Positions 1-8,654 are shown, counted from the stretch's first letter. The stretch is DNA of 64,000 nucleotides from Nocardia sp. NBC_01329 (GCF_035956715.1 NZ_CP108381.1:2976001-3040000); one strand, 5' to 3'. Made by a program: numbers and translations. The notes: generated by a model from the sequence alone, not told the origin.

Positions 1-91
1 TCGCGGTCATCCGCGGGATGGCACCGTCGGCGCCGGGGCGCGTAGAGATCGTGCCGCCCGTGCCCAGGACGGTCAGCAGCTGCTCGGTCAT
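1..91 (-). CDS. Asparaginase-like protein, N-terminal fragment (cut by window edge)
   Basis: Reading leftward from an ATG at 91 gives about 30 residues beginning MTEQLLTVLGTGGTIS. The GTGGTIS stretch near residues 10-16 is the threonine-bearing N-terminal motif of type I/II L-asparaginases, which hydrolyse asparagine to aspartate and ammonia. The gene runs off the left edge. Its ATG lies 4 bases after the stop of the MmgE/PrpD gene, so it is probably the third gene of the operon starting at 2764. The family call rests on the motif only; a related amidohydrolase of the same fold is possible. Confidence 0.75.
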   Translation of the reverse strand, partial: MTEQLLTVLGTGGTISTRPGADGAIPRMTA

Positions 92-95
92 AGGA

Positions 96-1427
96 TCACC
101 ATGCCAACAGCGAATCGACGTCGGGGAGGCGCCGCAGATCCATGATCCGCGTCCACCCGTCCCGCGCACGGCCCGGATCCGAGATCGCGGCGGCGAACTT
201 CTCGAAATGCCGGTCCCGGGACAGGGTACGCGGAGGGTGACCGGTGGGGTTCTCGACCAAGGACTCGAGAATCCGGCCGTCCGATTCGACGCGGACCCGG
301 GCCGGCGACGACGCCGGCCACCGCGCTTCGAGCTGTGGATCCACATGAACCTCGACCCGGCGGGCGAGGGCGGCGATATCCGGGCTGAATCGGAATGCCT
401 CCGGGCCGCTCGTGCCGGTGGCCAGAGCCGCCGCGACCGCGTACGAAATGGAGAAGCGGCAGGACAGGTCGTTCGGCGCCTCTCGAACGTCGACCTTGCG
501 CACGGCCGCGACGGTTTCGACCCGCACCCGCGCGATCGTATCCGGGGCGAGCGGCCCCGACTCGACGATCTCGAGTGCGGCATCGATCGCGGTGTGTGTC
601 AGCGCGCAGGCACTGTGCACCTTGAAATAACCCGCGTCGATCGCCAGTGCGTCGTACTTCAGGCCGTCGATCAGTGGCGCTTCGTCGAGACCTTCGCCGA
701 GCAGGTCGCCGAGCGAGACCACGAAGGACGCGAAGGAACCGGTGAAGCCTGCGCGCGCCAGATCACTGGACCGCACACCGACTGCTGCCGCGTGCCCCAT
801 GTACGCGTTGCGTGCGGTCGCTCCGTCGTAGCAGGCCTGCCAGGTGGAGGCCAGCGGCAGCGTCGACGCGATCGCCGTAGCCGCTCGGATATCCGTGCCG
901 CGCAGCATCGAGACCGCCAGCGCCGCGCCGAGAGCACCGACATGGCCGTGCGGATGGGCGATCCGACGAAGCCGTACAGCGCGGAACAGCCTGGCACTGA
1001 GTTCGTAGCCGGCGATCACCGCGCGCAAGAGGTCGGCGCCGGACGCGTGGACGTCCTCCGCGACGGCGATCGCCGCGGGGACGACCTGCATGCCCGGGTG
1101 ACCTGTCGGTCGCATTCCTTCGTCGAGTTCGAGGAAACTGCCGGCTGTCGCGTTGAGGAACGCCGCATGGTGAGCCGGAGCATGCCCGCCGCCCCACACG
1201 GTGGACCGATGGGATGGATTCCGCTGTGCACCTCCGGTGACCAGACCGTTCTCCGTATCGGCCGCGACGAGCGCCGACATCGGCGCGGTCCGGTAGCCGG
1301 CCGTGGAGACCGCGATGCAATCGGCGATGATCCGCGCGGATTTCTCGATCGATTCGGGTGGCACCCGATCCAGGTCGAGCGCGCTCACCGTGTCGCATGC
1401 GCGGCCGAGCGTATCCGCGGCGGTCAT
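96..1427 (-). CDS. MmgE/PrpD family protein (2-methylcitrate dehydratase / aconitate decarboxylase-like)
   Basis: A 443-residue protein with the layout of the MmgE/PrpD fold: a helical N-terminal part, a Gly/His-rich stretch at about 77-88, HPGMQVVPAAIA at about 110-121 and GYELSAR at about 140-146. Family members dehydrate 2-methylcitrate or decarboxylate cis-aconitate; many actinobacterial paralogues have unknown substrates. Its ATG overlaps the stop of the upstream transporter gene as ATGA (1424-1427), which indicates translational coupling. Beside an MHS-type transporter and a TcuA-like dehydrogenase, a tricarboxylic acid substrate is a reasonable inference, not shown by the sequence. Confidence 0.85.
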   Translation of the reverse strand: MTAADTLGRACDTVSALDLDRVPPESIEKSARIIADCIAVSTAGYRTAPMSALVAADTENGLVTGGAQRNPSHRSTVWGGGHAPAHHAAFLNATAGSFLELDEGMRPTGHPGMQVVPAAIAVAEDVHASGADLLRAVIAGYELSARLFRAVRLRRIAHPHGHVGALGAALAVSMLRGTDIRAATAIASTLPLASTWQACYDGATARNAYMGHAAAVGVRSSDLARAGFTGSFASFVVSLGDLLGEGLDEAPLIDGLKYDALAIDAGYFKVHSACALTHTAIDAALEIVESGPLAPDTIARVRVETVAAVRKVDVREAPNDLSCRFSISYAVAAALATGTSGPEAFRFSPDIAALARRVEVHVDPQLEARWPASSPARVRVESDGRILESLVENPTGHPPRTLSRDRHFEKFAAAISDPGRARDGWTRIMDLRRLPDVDSLLAW

Positions 1428-2764
1428 CGCTCGATCTCCGTGCCCCGGGTCTCCCCGAGAATTGCCACGGCTACAGCACTCACAGCAGTCACCACAATCA
1501 AGTAGATCCCCACAGCGACCATACCGAACGCCTGGTAGAGCGCGGCCGCGACGAAGGGTGCGATCGCCGCACCGAGCAGAGACCCCACCTGATTCGTCGC
1601 GGTCATACCGGAGTATCGAATCGCCGTGGGGAAGAGCTCCGCGAAGTACACGCCGATCGGTGCGTAACTCATTCCGACCAGCAGGGAGAACATCGACAGG
1701 CCCGCCGCGAACAGGATCGGCTCACCCGTCTGCACCAGCAGGAGCATGGGAACGCTTGTCACCAGCGCGCCGATCAAGCCGATGAGCAACGCCGGCCGCC
1801 GGCCCCGCGCGTCCGCGATCCACGCCGACAGCATGATCCCGACAGAGTAGAAACACGCCGCCACCAGGATCGCTGTCAGTGCCGCGGTCTTGCTGATCCC
1901 GAGGTCACTGGTCGCGTGCGAGAGCAGGTACACGAATGCGACATAGAACGTCGTGCTCACGGCGATGTAGGCAACCGACGCCAGTACCGTCTTCCGGGTG
2001 TAGCGACGGAACACCTCCAGAATGGGCAGCTGACCGTTCGACTCCTCCTGCGCGGCTTGCCGGGCGGCCGCGAACACCGGTGACTCGCGGACCTTCAAGC
2101 GCATGACCAGGCCCACCACGATCAGCAGGAGGCTTCCGATGAACGGGATCCGCCAGCCCCAGGCGAGATAGGCCTCACTCGGAATGGTCGTGGTGACGAG
2201 CAACAGAACAGCCGTGGACAGGATCAGGCCGGCGGTCACGCCCTGCTGCGGCCAGCTGGAGAGTCGAGCCCGCGAGCTCGGTGGCGCGAACTCGGTCGCC
2301 ATCAGTACGGCACCACCCCATTCGCCGCCGACGGCGGCGCCCTGCACGAACCGCAGCAGCACCAGTGCGATGGGTGCCAGTGCGCCGATCGTCTCGTAGG
2401 TGGGAATGAGACCCACCAGACAGGTACTGATACCCATCAGGAGCAGCGACGCGACCAGGGTCGCCTTGCGGCCGACACGATCGCCGTAATGCGCGAAGAC
2501 GACACCACCGACCGGCCGCGCGACGAATGCCACGGTAAGAGTGGCGAACGAGGCGAGCGCTCCACCGGCGGGCCCCAGACCGGGGAAGAACTTCTCCGGA
2601 AATACCAGTGTGGCGGCGCTGGCGTAGAGGTAGAAGTCGAACCACTCGATAGTGGTGCCGATGAACGCGGCCCGTGCCACCTTGGATGCTTCCCGCATCG
2701 TGGGGGGCGCGGCCGCTGCGCTCGGCAATGTGCCCGTCCCCCGCGGTGGCTCTGCGTTGATCAT
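1424..2764 (-). CDS. MFS transporter, metabolite:H+ symporter (MHS) type
   Basis: A 446-residue inner-membrane protein with about 12 hydrophobic segments. MHS signatures are visible: the loop GDRVGRK after helix 2, and a stretch reading RFVQGAAVGGEWGGAVLMAT. The family imports dicarboxylates, citrate or tricarballylate, shikimate or osmolytes with protons. I chose the ATG at 2764 because GAAGGAGAG lies 6 bases before it; a longer frame to 2932 would run into the inverted-repeat operator. It is the first gene of the minus-strand operon and is divergent from the TcuA-like gene, recalling the tcuC/tcuA pair for tricarballylate use. Confidence 0.88.
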   Translation of the reverse strand: MINAEPPRGTGTLPSAAAAPPTMREASKVARAAFIGTTIEWFDFYLYASAATLVFPEKFFPGLGPAGGALASFATLTVAFVARPVGGVVFAHYGDRVGRKATLVASLLLMGISTCLVGLIPTYETIGALAPIALVLLRFVQGAAVGGEWGGAVLMATEFAPPSSRARLSSWPQQGVTAGLILSTAVLLLVTTTIPSEAYLAWGWRIPFIGSLLLIVVGLVMRLKVRESPVFAAARQAAQEESNGQLPILEVFRRYTRKTVLASVAYIAVSTTFYVAFVYLLSHATSDLGISKTAALTAILVAACFYSVGIMLSAWIADARGRRPALLIGLIGALVTSVPMLLLVQTGEPILFAAGLSMFSLLVGMSYAPIGVYFAELFPTAIRYSGMTATNQVGSLLGAAIAPFVAAALYQAFGMVAVGIYLIVVTAVSAVAVAILGETRGTEIER

Positions 2765-2914
2765 GTGGTGCTCTCCTTCAGATGTGACTGTGGCACGACG
2801 GCTCACGCCGTTCCGCGTTCGCCCCTGGCCGCATCGGACCGATCCCCGGTCGAGCCGACCGGTCGGCTGATCTGAGAGCCAGGTGTGGAACTCCACAGCG
2901 CACAAGGTATCCAG

Positions 2915-2966
2915 ATGTATACAAGCTGTCAACAGATATGCACAGCTTGTACACCTTGGTATACAT
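2915..2966. promoter_or_regulatory. Nested inverted repeats, probable GntR-type operator in the divergent promoter
   Basis: TACAAGCTGT at 2920-2929 is mirrored by ACAGCTTGTA at 2942-2951. Outside these, ATGTATAC at 2915-2922 is mirrored by GTATACAT at 2959-2966. TGTATACA (2916-2923), TGTACA (2948-2953) and GTATAC (2959-2964) are each palindromic cores of the kind bound by GntR/FadR-family regulators. The site lies between the symporter start (2764) and the dehydrogenase start (2989). No regulator gene is adjacent; it may lie beyond the left edge. Confidence 0.6.
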
Positions 2967-2988
2967 TGATGACGACGCCGAGGTAGAT

Positions 2989-4488
2989 ATGGAAGGAATC
3001 GCGAAAAAGATGAACGAGAAACGTGTGATCGTCGTCGGGGCCGGGAACGCCGCGCTCTGCGCGGCGCTGTCGGCCCGCGAACAGGGGGCCGAGGTGCTGG
3101 TTCTCGAGCGCGCGGGCCGGAAACTGCGCGGTGGCAACACCGCCTTCACCGCCGGGGCGATGCGGGTGACCTACGACGGCGTGGACGACCTTCGCCGACT
3201 GATGCCCGACCTGACCGACGACGAGGTCGCCATCACCGATTTCGGGTCCTATTCCACCGGAGACTTCCTCGATGATCTGGCACGGGTGAGCGAATACCGG
3301 ACCGATCCCGAGCTGTCGAGCCTCCTGGTGGAGAACAGCTACCCGACCCTGCTCTGGATGCGGGAGAAGGGCGTGCGGTTCCTACCGATCTACGGGCGCC
3401 AGGCATTCAAGGTCGAAGGGCGGTTCAAGTTCTGGGGCGGGCTGACCGTCGAAGTCAACGGCGGTGGGCCGGGCTTGGTGGACTACCTGGCCAAGTGCGC
3501 GGAACGCGAAGGCGTCGAGATCGAATACGACTCCCACGTGACCGCCCTGCTGACCGATGACACGGGCGTGACCGGTGTCGTGGTCAAGCACGCCGGGAAA
3601 ACCCGCGAAGAACGAGCGGACGCCGTCGTTCTCGCCTCCGGCGGGTTCCAGGCCAACGCCGAATGGCGAACCCGCTACCTCGGCCGGTCCTGGGATCTGG
3701 CGAAGGTCCGCGGCACGATGTACAACACCGGTGACGGTCACCGGATGGCGATGGAGATCGGTGCGAGCCCGACCGGCAACTGGTCGGGGTGCCACGCCGT
3801 CGGCTGGGAGCGCAACGCCCCGGAGTTCGGCGATCTCGCCGTGGGCGACAACTTCCAGAAGCACAGCTACCCCTTCGGCATCATGGTCAACGCGCAGGGT
3901 CGCCGGTTCCTCGACGAAGGCGCCGACTTCCGGAATTACACCTACGCCAAGTACGGTCGCCAGATCCTCGAGCAGCCGGGACAGATGGCGTGGCAGATCT
4001 TCGACCAGAAGGTGACTCCCCTGTTGCGGGACGAGTACCGGATCCGCCAGGTCACCAAGGTGACCGCGCCGACGCTGGAGGCTCTCGCGACGAAGCTCGA
4101 AGGCGTCGACCCCCAAGGCTTCCTCGACGAGGTCCGGGCCTATAACGCGGCAGTCGACACGAACACACCGTTCGACCCCAACCGCAAGGACGGCCGCGGC
4201 ACGAACGGCCTCGCCGTCGGCAAGACGAACTGGGCCAACACGCTGGATCAGGGCCCGTTCGAGGCATACCAGGTGACCTGCGGTATCACCTTCACATTCG
4301 GCGGTCTGCGCATCAACACCGACGCGCAGGTCATCGACAGCAACCAGGTTCCGATTCCGGGTCTGTTCGCCGCCGGTGAGATCGTCGGTGGGATCTTCTA
4401 CTTCAATTACCCAGGTGGATCGGGACTCACCAACGGATCGGTGTTCGGACGGATCGCGGGCCGACACGCCGCCGTTGCGTCCCGATAG
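2989..4488 (+). CDS. FAD-dependent dehydrogenase, tricarballylate dehydrogenase (TcuA)-like
   Basis: About 499 residues. An N-terminal Rossmann motif VVGAGNAALCAAL (about 15-27), an acidic end of strand 2 (VLVLERA) and RGGNTAFTAGA (about 48-58) match the fumarate-reductase/TcuA flavoprotein family. The C-terminal NYPGGSGLTNGSVFGR is the usual FAD-binding end. TcuA oxidises tricarballylate to cis-aconitate. The frame opens at 2938, inside the inverted repeats; I prefer ATG 2989 (GAGG 5 bases upstream), and ATG 3010 after GGAAGGA is also possible. A Delta1-dehydrogenase or fumarate-reductase-like enzyme with another substrate cannot be excluded. Confidence 0.8.
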   Translation: MEGIAKKMNEKRVIVVGAGNAALCAALSAREQGAEVLVLERAGRKLRGGNTAFTAGAMRVTYDGVDDLRRLMPDLTDDEVAITDFGSYSTGDFLDDLARVSEYRTDPELSSLLVENSYPTLLWMREKGVRFLPIYGRQAFKVEGRFKFWGGLTVEVNGGGPGLVDYLAKCAEREGVEIEYDSHVTALLTDDTGVTGVVVKHAGKTREERADAVVLASGGFQANAEWRTRYLGRSWDLAKVRGTMYNTGDGHRMAMEIGASPTGNWSGCHAVGWERNAPEFGDLAVGDNFQKHSYPFGIMVNAQGRRFLDEGADFRNYTYAKYGRQILEQPGQMAWQIFDQKVTPLLRDEYRIRQVTKVTAPTLEALATKLEGVDPQGFLDEVRAYNAAVDTNTPFDPNRKDGRGTNGLAVGKTNWANTLDQGPFEAYQVTCGITFTFGGLRINTDAQVIDSNQVPIPGLFAAGEIVGGIFYFNYPGGSGLTNGSVFGRIAGRHAAVASR

Positions 4489-4619
4489 AGACAGGCCGTC
4501 GAAGCCCACGGATTCACCGTCGCAGATCGATTCGACCTGTCGGCCCGGCGGAAACGACCCGGAGCGCGCGGTGACCGGCCGCTCGCACAGAACGATGACG
4601 GCCGACTCGATCTGTTCGG

Positions 4620-4653
4620 GCGGGCCCGCCGTAGCGCACTACGGCGGGCCCGC
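4620..4653. terminator. Strong hairpin between convergent genes
   Basis: A perfect 15-bp stem (GCGGGCCCGCCGTAG at 4620-4634 with its complement at 4639-4653) closes a 4-base CGCA loop. It lies between the ends of the dehydrogenase (4488) and the acyl-CoA dehydrogenase (4779) and can serve both strands. No U-tract follows, as is common in actinobacteria. The rest of the 4489-4778 interval shows no gene. Confidence 0.75.
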
Positions 4654-4778
4654 TACGGCATCGGTACGGGAGTCCTCACCGATGAGCCACACTTCACCGA
4701 GTCGATATCGGTCAGCTCGGCGGGGACGCCGTTGTTCATCAGCCGTCACGCGGGCCCGTCCGGTCGGCCGGCGGCGTT

Positions 4779-5918
4779 TCAGCGGGCGAGGTGGCGGCTG
4801 ATGACCAGGCGCTGGATCTGGTTGGTGCCCTCGAAGATCTGGGTGATCTTGGCTTCGCGCATATAGCGTTCGACGCGGAAGTCGCGGGTGTAGCCGTAAC
4901 CGCCGAGGACCTGGACGGCGTCGGTGGTGACCTTCATCGCCGCGTCCGTGGCGACGAGTTTGGCGACCGAGGCGTTACGCGAGTACGGCAGCCCCGCATC
5001 CCGCCGTCGCGCGGCGTCGAGATAGGTCGCGCGGGCGGAATCCACCGCGGCAGCCATATCGGCGAGCAGGAACCCGAGACCCTGATGGTCGATGATCTTC
5101 CGGCCGAACGCTGTTCGTTCCCGGGCGTAGGCGACGGCCTCGTCGAGCGCGGCCTGCGCCAGACCGACCGCGACAGCGGCTATCCCGAGACGGCCGGAAT
5201 CCAGTGCGCTGAAGGCGATCTGCAGCCCCTGCCCCTCGGCGCCGATACGACGTTCGGCGGGGACATAGGCGTTGTCGTAGTGCGCGGACGTGGTCGGCAC
5301 CGCGTGCAGGCCCATCTTCTCTTCCGGTTTGCCGAAACTCAGCCCGGCGATGTCACCGGGCACGAGGAAGCAGGAGATACCACCGGAGCCTTCCCCGGTA
5401 CGGGCGAAGAGGTTGTAGAAGTCGGCGATGCCGCCGTGGGTGATCCACGCCTTGGCGCCGTCGATCCGGTATCCGCCGGCGTCGGCGGTGGCCTTGCACG
5501 CGAGCGCTGCGGCATCGGACCCGGCCTGCGGTTCCGACAGGCTGTACGCACCGATTGTGTCGCCGCTCAACATCTCCGGCAGCCACCGCTGCTTCTGCTC
5601 ATCGGTGCCGTATGCCAGCAGTGGGTGGCACGCCAGGCTGTGCACACTCACCGCGACCGCCACGGCGGCCCAGCGGGCGGCGAGTTCCTCGAGTACCTGC
5701 AGGTACACCTCGTAGGGCTGTCCCCCGCCACCCCATTCCACCGGATACGGCAGGCTCAGCAGCCCGGCTTCCCCCAGCGTGGCGAACACGCCGTCGGGGT
5801 AGCTCTCCGCCTTCTCGTGCTCGTCCACGATCGGCGCCAGCACCTTGTCGGCGATATCGCGAGTGAGCTGGATGAGATCCCGCGCCTCGTCGGTGGGCAG
5901 GAGTCGATCGACAGCCAC
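4779..5918 (-). CDS. Acyl-CoA dehydrogenase
   Basis: A 379-residue FAD enzyme of the medium-chain fold that oxidises acyl-CoA to trans-2-enoyl-CoA. Visible signatures: YSLSEPQAGSD in the middle, VLGGYGYTRDFRVERYMR near the C-terminus, and QIFEGTNQIQR carrying the catalytic glutamate. A longer frame starts at 5960, but GTG 5918 has AGGAGGAGAA 4 bases upstream, and choosing it leaves the CAGTACTG operators outside the coding region. It is divergent from a TetR gene 99 bases away and is probably its target. With the kinase at 6651 it may form a split ACAD10/11 system. Confidence 0.92.
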   Translation of the reverse strand: MAVDRLLPTDEARDLIQLTRDIADKVLAPIVDEHEKAESYPDGVFATLGEAGLLSLPYPVEWGGGGQPYEVYLQVLEELAARWAAVAVAVSVHSLACHPLLAYGTDEQKQRWLPEMLSGDTIGAYSLSEPQAGSDAAALACKATADAGGYRIDGAKAWITHGGIADFYNLFARTGEGSGGISCFLVPGDIAGLSFGKPEEKMGLHAVPTTSAHYDNAYVPAERRIGAEGQGLQIAFSALDSGRLGIAAVAVGLAQAALDEAVAYARERTAFGRKIIDHQGLGFLLADMAAAVDSARATYLDAARRRDAGLPYSRNASVAKLVATDAAMKVTTDAVQVLGGYGYTRDFRVERYMREAKITQIFEGTNQIQRLVISRHLAR

Positions 5919-5963
5919 AGGATTCTCCTCCTGATACGGGTGACGGTACTGGATCGACAACTA

Positions 5964-6009
5964 CAGTACTGCTGGCGTAACAGTACTGCAAGAGCGATTG
6001 CAGTACTGT
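5964..6009. promoter_or_regulatory. Three CAGTACTG operator boxes between acyl-CoA dehydrogenase and TetR genes
   Basis: The palindrome CAGTACTG occurs at 5964-5971, 5981-5988 and 6001-6008. The last two sit in a perfect 12-bp inverted repeat, ACAGTACTGCAA (5980-5991) and TTGCAGTACTGT (5998-6009). All lie within the 99 bases separating the divergent starts at 5918 and 6018, so the neighbouring TetR protein is the natural binder, acting on itself and on the dehydrogenase. Confidence 0.8.
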
Positions 6010-6017
6010 CGTCGAGC

Positions 6018-6596
6018 ATGGAGCAACGTTCGGCCTTCGCGACGGCCCGCCGTACGAAACTGTTCGACGAACTTGTCGAACTGTTCCGCACCGAGGGTTT
6101 CGCACACCTGACCCTCGACGCCATCGCGGCCCGTCTCAAATGCTCGAAGTCCACCCTCTACACCCTCGCCGACAGCAAGGAACAGCTGGTCACCGCGGCG
6201 ACCGTGCATTTCTTCAAACACGCGACCGAAGCGGTCGAGGCGAATGTCGCCGCCACCACCGGACCGCGGGAGCGCATCGCCGCCTACCTCACCGCGGTCG
6301 GTGAGGCACTGTCGGTGGCCTCGATCCGGTTCATGACCGACCTGGATGCATTCGCTCCCGCGCGCGCGGTCTACGACCGCAACACCCGCATCGCTGCCCG
6401 GCGCGTCCAGGAACTGATCGACGAGGGCGTGTCGACCGGCGAATTCCGCGGCGTGCACGCGGCATTCGCCGCCGACCTCGCGGCCACCATGATGGTGCGC
6501 ATCCAGCAGGGCGGCCTGCGCGCGAGTACCGGCCTCGACGACGGCGAGGCCTACCGCGAGCTCGCCGCTGTCCTGACGCACGGAATCAGTGCCTGA
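6018..6596 (+). CDS. TetR family transcriptional regulator
   Basis: A 192-residue one-component regulator. The N-terminal helix-turn-helix reads LTLDAIAARLKCSKSTLYTLADSKEQLV (about residues 31-58, quoted here only in outline), followed by a helical ligand-binding domain with no recognised signature. The ATG at 6018 starts 9 bases after the last CAGTACTG box, so a short-leader or leaderless transcript and autorepression are likely. Divergent from the acyl-CoA dehydrogenase, it probably senses an acyl-CoA or its precursor. The frame is open far upstream, but only this start gives a TetR N-terminus of normal length. Confidence 0.9.
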   Translation: MEQRSAFATARRTKLFDELVELFRTEGFAHLTLDAIAARLKCSKSTLYTLADSKEQLVTAATVHFFKHATEAVEANVAATTGPRERIAAYLTAVGEALSVASIRFMTDLDAFAPARAVYDRNTRIAARRVQELIDEGVSTGEFRGVHAAFAADLAATMMVRIQQGGLRASTGLDDGEAYRELAAVLTHGISA

Positions 6597-6650
6597 GCAG
6601 CACTCCGGCAATCAGCCGCTCGACGACGGGCGGACCAGCCCGCTACCGCA

Positions 6651-7688
6651 TCACCGTGGCGCCGTGGCGAATTCGGTGATGGCGGCGTGACCGCGTTCGA
6701 CCAGGGCAGGCACCATCGCGCCGAGACGATCGAAGCCGTCTCCCACGGTCAGCCCCTGCTGTGCGCGGTAGTGGATGCCCTCGAAGATCGCCGCGATCTT
6801 GTAATAGGCGAAACCCAGATACCAGTCGAATTCGGACAGGTCGCGGCCGGTTTCCTCGGCATACGTCCGGACCAGGGTGCCGCCGGTGGGGTACCCGGGG
6901 ACATCACCGGGGACCGCGGCGACCGGGCTGTCCAGCCCGCGGATGCCGTCCCACCAGACGACCATCGAGGCGAGATCGGTCAGCGGGTCACCGATCGTGG
7001 CCATTTCCCAGTCCAGGACTCCGACCACCCGGCCGTCGGCCGGATCGACCACCACATTGTCGAGGCGATAGTCACCGTGCACGATCCCCGGCGCCTGCCC
7101 GGCGGGCAGAATGCGACCCAGCCGCTCCCCCAGACTCGTGAGATCCGGCAGATCACGGCTGTGCGACGCGGCCAGCTGAGCAGCCCAGCGGCGCAGTTGG
7201 CGTGCGAGATACCCGGCCGGTCGCCCCAGGTCGCCCAAGCCCACAGACTCGGGGGCGAGCTGATGCAAGCGGCCCAGCGTCGCGACCAGCCCGGCGGCGA
7301 GTTGCTCGGACGCGGCGCCGAACGCGTCGAGTTGCGCACGTTCACGGAGCACTACCCCTGACGCGAACTCCATGACGTAGAAGGGCGCACCGATGATCTC
7401 CGCTCCGGCGATCACCAGTGGCTTCGGGACCGGGACATCGGTCGGATGCAGTGCCCGCAACACCCGGTACTCACGGGTCATATCGTGGGCGGTGGCGAGT
7501 ACGTGCCCGAGTGGTGGACGGCGCAGCACCCAGCGACCGGTTCCGTCCGTGAGCAGATAGGTCAGATTGGACCGGCCGCCGGCGAGCAATTCGACCCGCA
7601 GCGGACCACTCAGCAAACCGGGCACCTCGGTGCGCAGAAACTCTTCGAGCAGCGGCACCGAGATCCCCGGTGGAGCAGTATCCGACAT
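6651..7688 (-). CDS. APH-fold kinase of the ACAD10/ACAD11 N-domain type
   Basis: A 345-residue phosphotransferase of the choline/aminoglycoside kinase fold. The catalytic loop HGDYRLDN (about 204-211) and the metal site VLDWEMATIGDPLTDLA (about 224-240) match the kinase domain fused to acyl-CoA dehydrogenase in animal ACAD10/11 and the stand-alone LvaA of levulinate catabolism, which phosphorylate 4-hydroxyacyl-CoA. ATG 7688 has AGGAG 6 bases upstream; a second ATG at 7694 is too close to that site. The nearby dehydrogenase (4779-5918) could carry the partner step. True aminoglycoside resistance is unlikely. Confidence 0.85.
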   Translation of the reverse strand: MSDTAPPGISVPLLEEFLRTEVPGLLSGPLRVELLAGGRSNLTYLLTDGTGRWVLRRPPLGHVLATAHDMTREYRVLRALHPTDVPVPKPLVIAGAEIIGAPFYVMEFASGVVLRERAQLDAFGAASEQLAAGLVATLGRLHQLAPESVGLGDLGRPAGYLARQLRRWAAQLAASHSRDLPDLTSLGERLGRILPAGQAPGIVHGDYRLDNVVVDPADGRVVGVLDWEMATIGDPLTDLASMVVWWDGIRGLDSPVAAVPGDVPGYPTGGTLVRTYAEETGRDLSEFDWYLGFAYYKIAAIFEGIHYRAQQGLTVGDGFDRLGAMVPALVERGHAAITEFATAPR

Positions 7689-7719
7689 GACCATCTCCTG
7701 AACCGAGCGATCGAACGGT

Positions 7720-7735
7720 AGGTTTGAACAAAACT
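7720..7735. promoter_or_regulatory. Inverted repeat between kinase and XRE-TetR genes
   Basis: AGGTTTG (7720-7726) and CAAAACT (7729-7735) form an imperfect inverted repeat with a 2-base spacer. It lies between divergent starts at 7688 and 7806 and resembles a TetR-type operator. Binding by the adjacent fusion regulator is inference. Confidence 0.35.
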
Positions 7736-7805
7736 GGAAGCTAGCCCATGGGCCGCGGCGATGTCAACGGCGACTACGCTCATCCCACCGCGAAAGGAGT
7801 ACGGA

Positions 7806-8654
7806 GTGGCCGGACAGCAGAACGCGCACGACGAAGCCGACGCTCGCGAAGCCCTCGGCCGGCGACTTCGCGCGGCCAGACAGCGCAAAGGCCTCACGAT
7901 CCGGGAAGCCGTCCCCGAAATCGGCGTCAGCATCGGCACCTGGAGCGCGATCGAGAACGGACACGCGCGGATCAGCGATGATCGGCTCGCCACTGCCGCC
8001 GCACTGTTCGAGACCGATCTCGCGAGCCTCCGTACCGCCACTCCGGCACCGGTCGCGACCGATGGGCAGTGGCGGGACTTCCCGCCGTTGAGCCTCGCTC
8101 CGCCGGTCGCGGGAGCACTGAACGCCTTCGTCGAGGTCGGCTACCACGGGTCGTCGATCCGCGATATCGCCGACCGGGCGGGCCTGTCGGTCGCGGGCGT
8201 CTACCACCACTGGCCGACCAAACAGCATCTGCTGGTCGCACTCCTGGACATGACCATGGACGACCTCCAGGAACGTTGCCGCGCGGCTCGCGCGGAGGGC
8301 GACGGGCCGGTCGAACGCCTGGAGAGGCTGGTCGAATGCCTGGCCCTCTACCATGCGCACCGCCGAGAGCTGGGGTTCATCGGCGCGAGCGAGATGCGCA
8401 GCCTGGAGGAGCCGCACCGCGCCCGGATCGTGGCGGCCAGGCGGAACGTGCAACATATGGTCGAAGACGAGATCAGCGAGGGATGCCGGCGCGGCGCGAT
8501 GCAGACACCACTGCCCCGGGAAGCCGCCCGCGCGGTGGTGACGCTGTGCACGTCCCTGCCGCAGTGGTGGTCACCTACCGGGGGGCTCACCCCCGAGGCG
8601 GTCGCCCGGCAGTACATCGACTTCGCCCGCGATCTCGTCCGCGTCCCCCGTTGA
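7806..8654 (+). CDS. XRE-TetR fusion transcriptional regulator
   Basis: A 282-residue protein carrying two DNA-binding domains. Residues about 17-75 form an XRE/Cro-type helix-turn-helix (LTIREAVPEIGVSIGTWSAIE). Residues about 100-145 form a TetR helix-turn-helix (SSIRDIADRAGLSVAGVYHH, then KQHLLVALL), followed by a TetR-type C-terminal domain. I chose GTG 7806 because AAAGGAG lies 6 bases before it; ATG 7761 would add 15 residues with no domain. Divergent from the ACAD10/11-like kinase, it probably regulates that gene. How the two heads share DNA is not visible. Confidence 0.85.
   Translation: MAGQQNAHDEADAREALGRRLRAARQRKGLTIREAVPEIGVSIGTWSAIENGHARISDDRLATAAALFETDLASLRTATPAPVATDGQWRDFPPLSLAPPVAGALNAFVEVGYHGSSIRDIADRAGLSVAGVYHHWPTKQHLLVALLDMTMDDLQERCRAARAEGDGPVERLERLVECLALYHAHRRELGFIGASEMRSLEEPHRARIVAARRNVQHMVEDEISEGCRRGAMQTPLPREAARAVVTLCTSLPQWWSPTGGLTPEAVARQYIDFARDLVRVPR

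Noticed and set aside
18..1505. 495-codon plus-strand frame
   Set aside because: Antisense to the MmgE/PrpD gene; Arg-rich shadow translation with no family motif.
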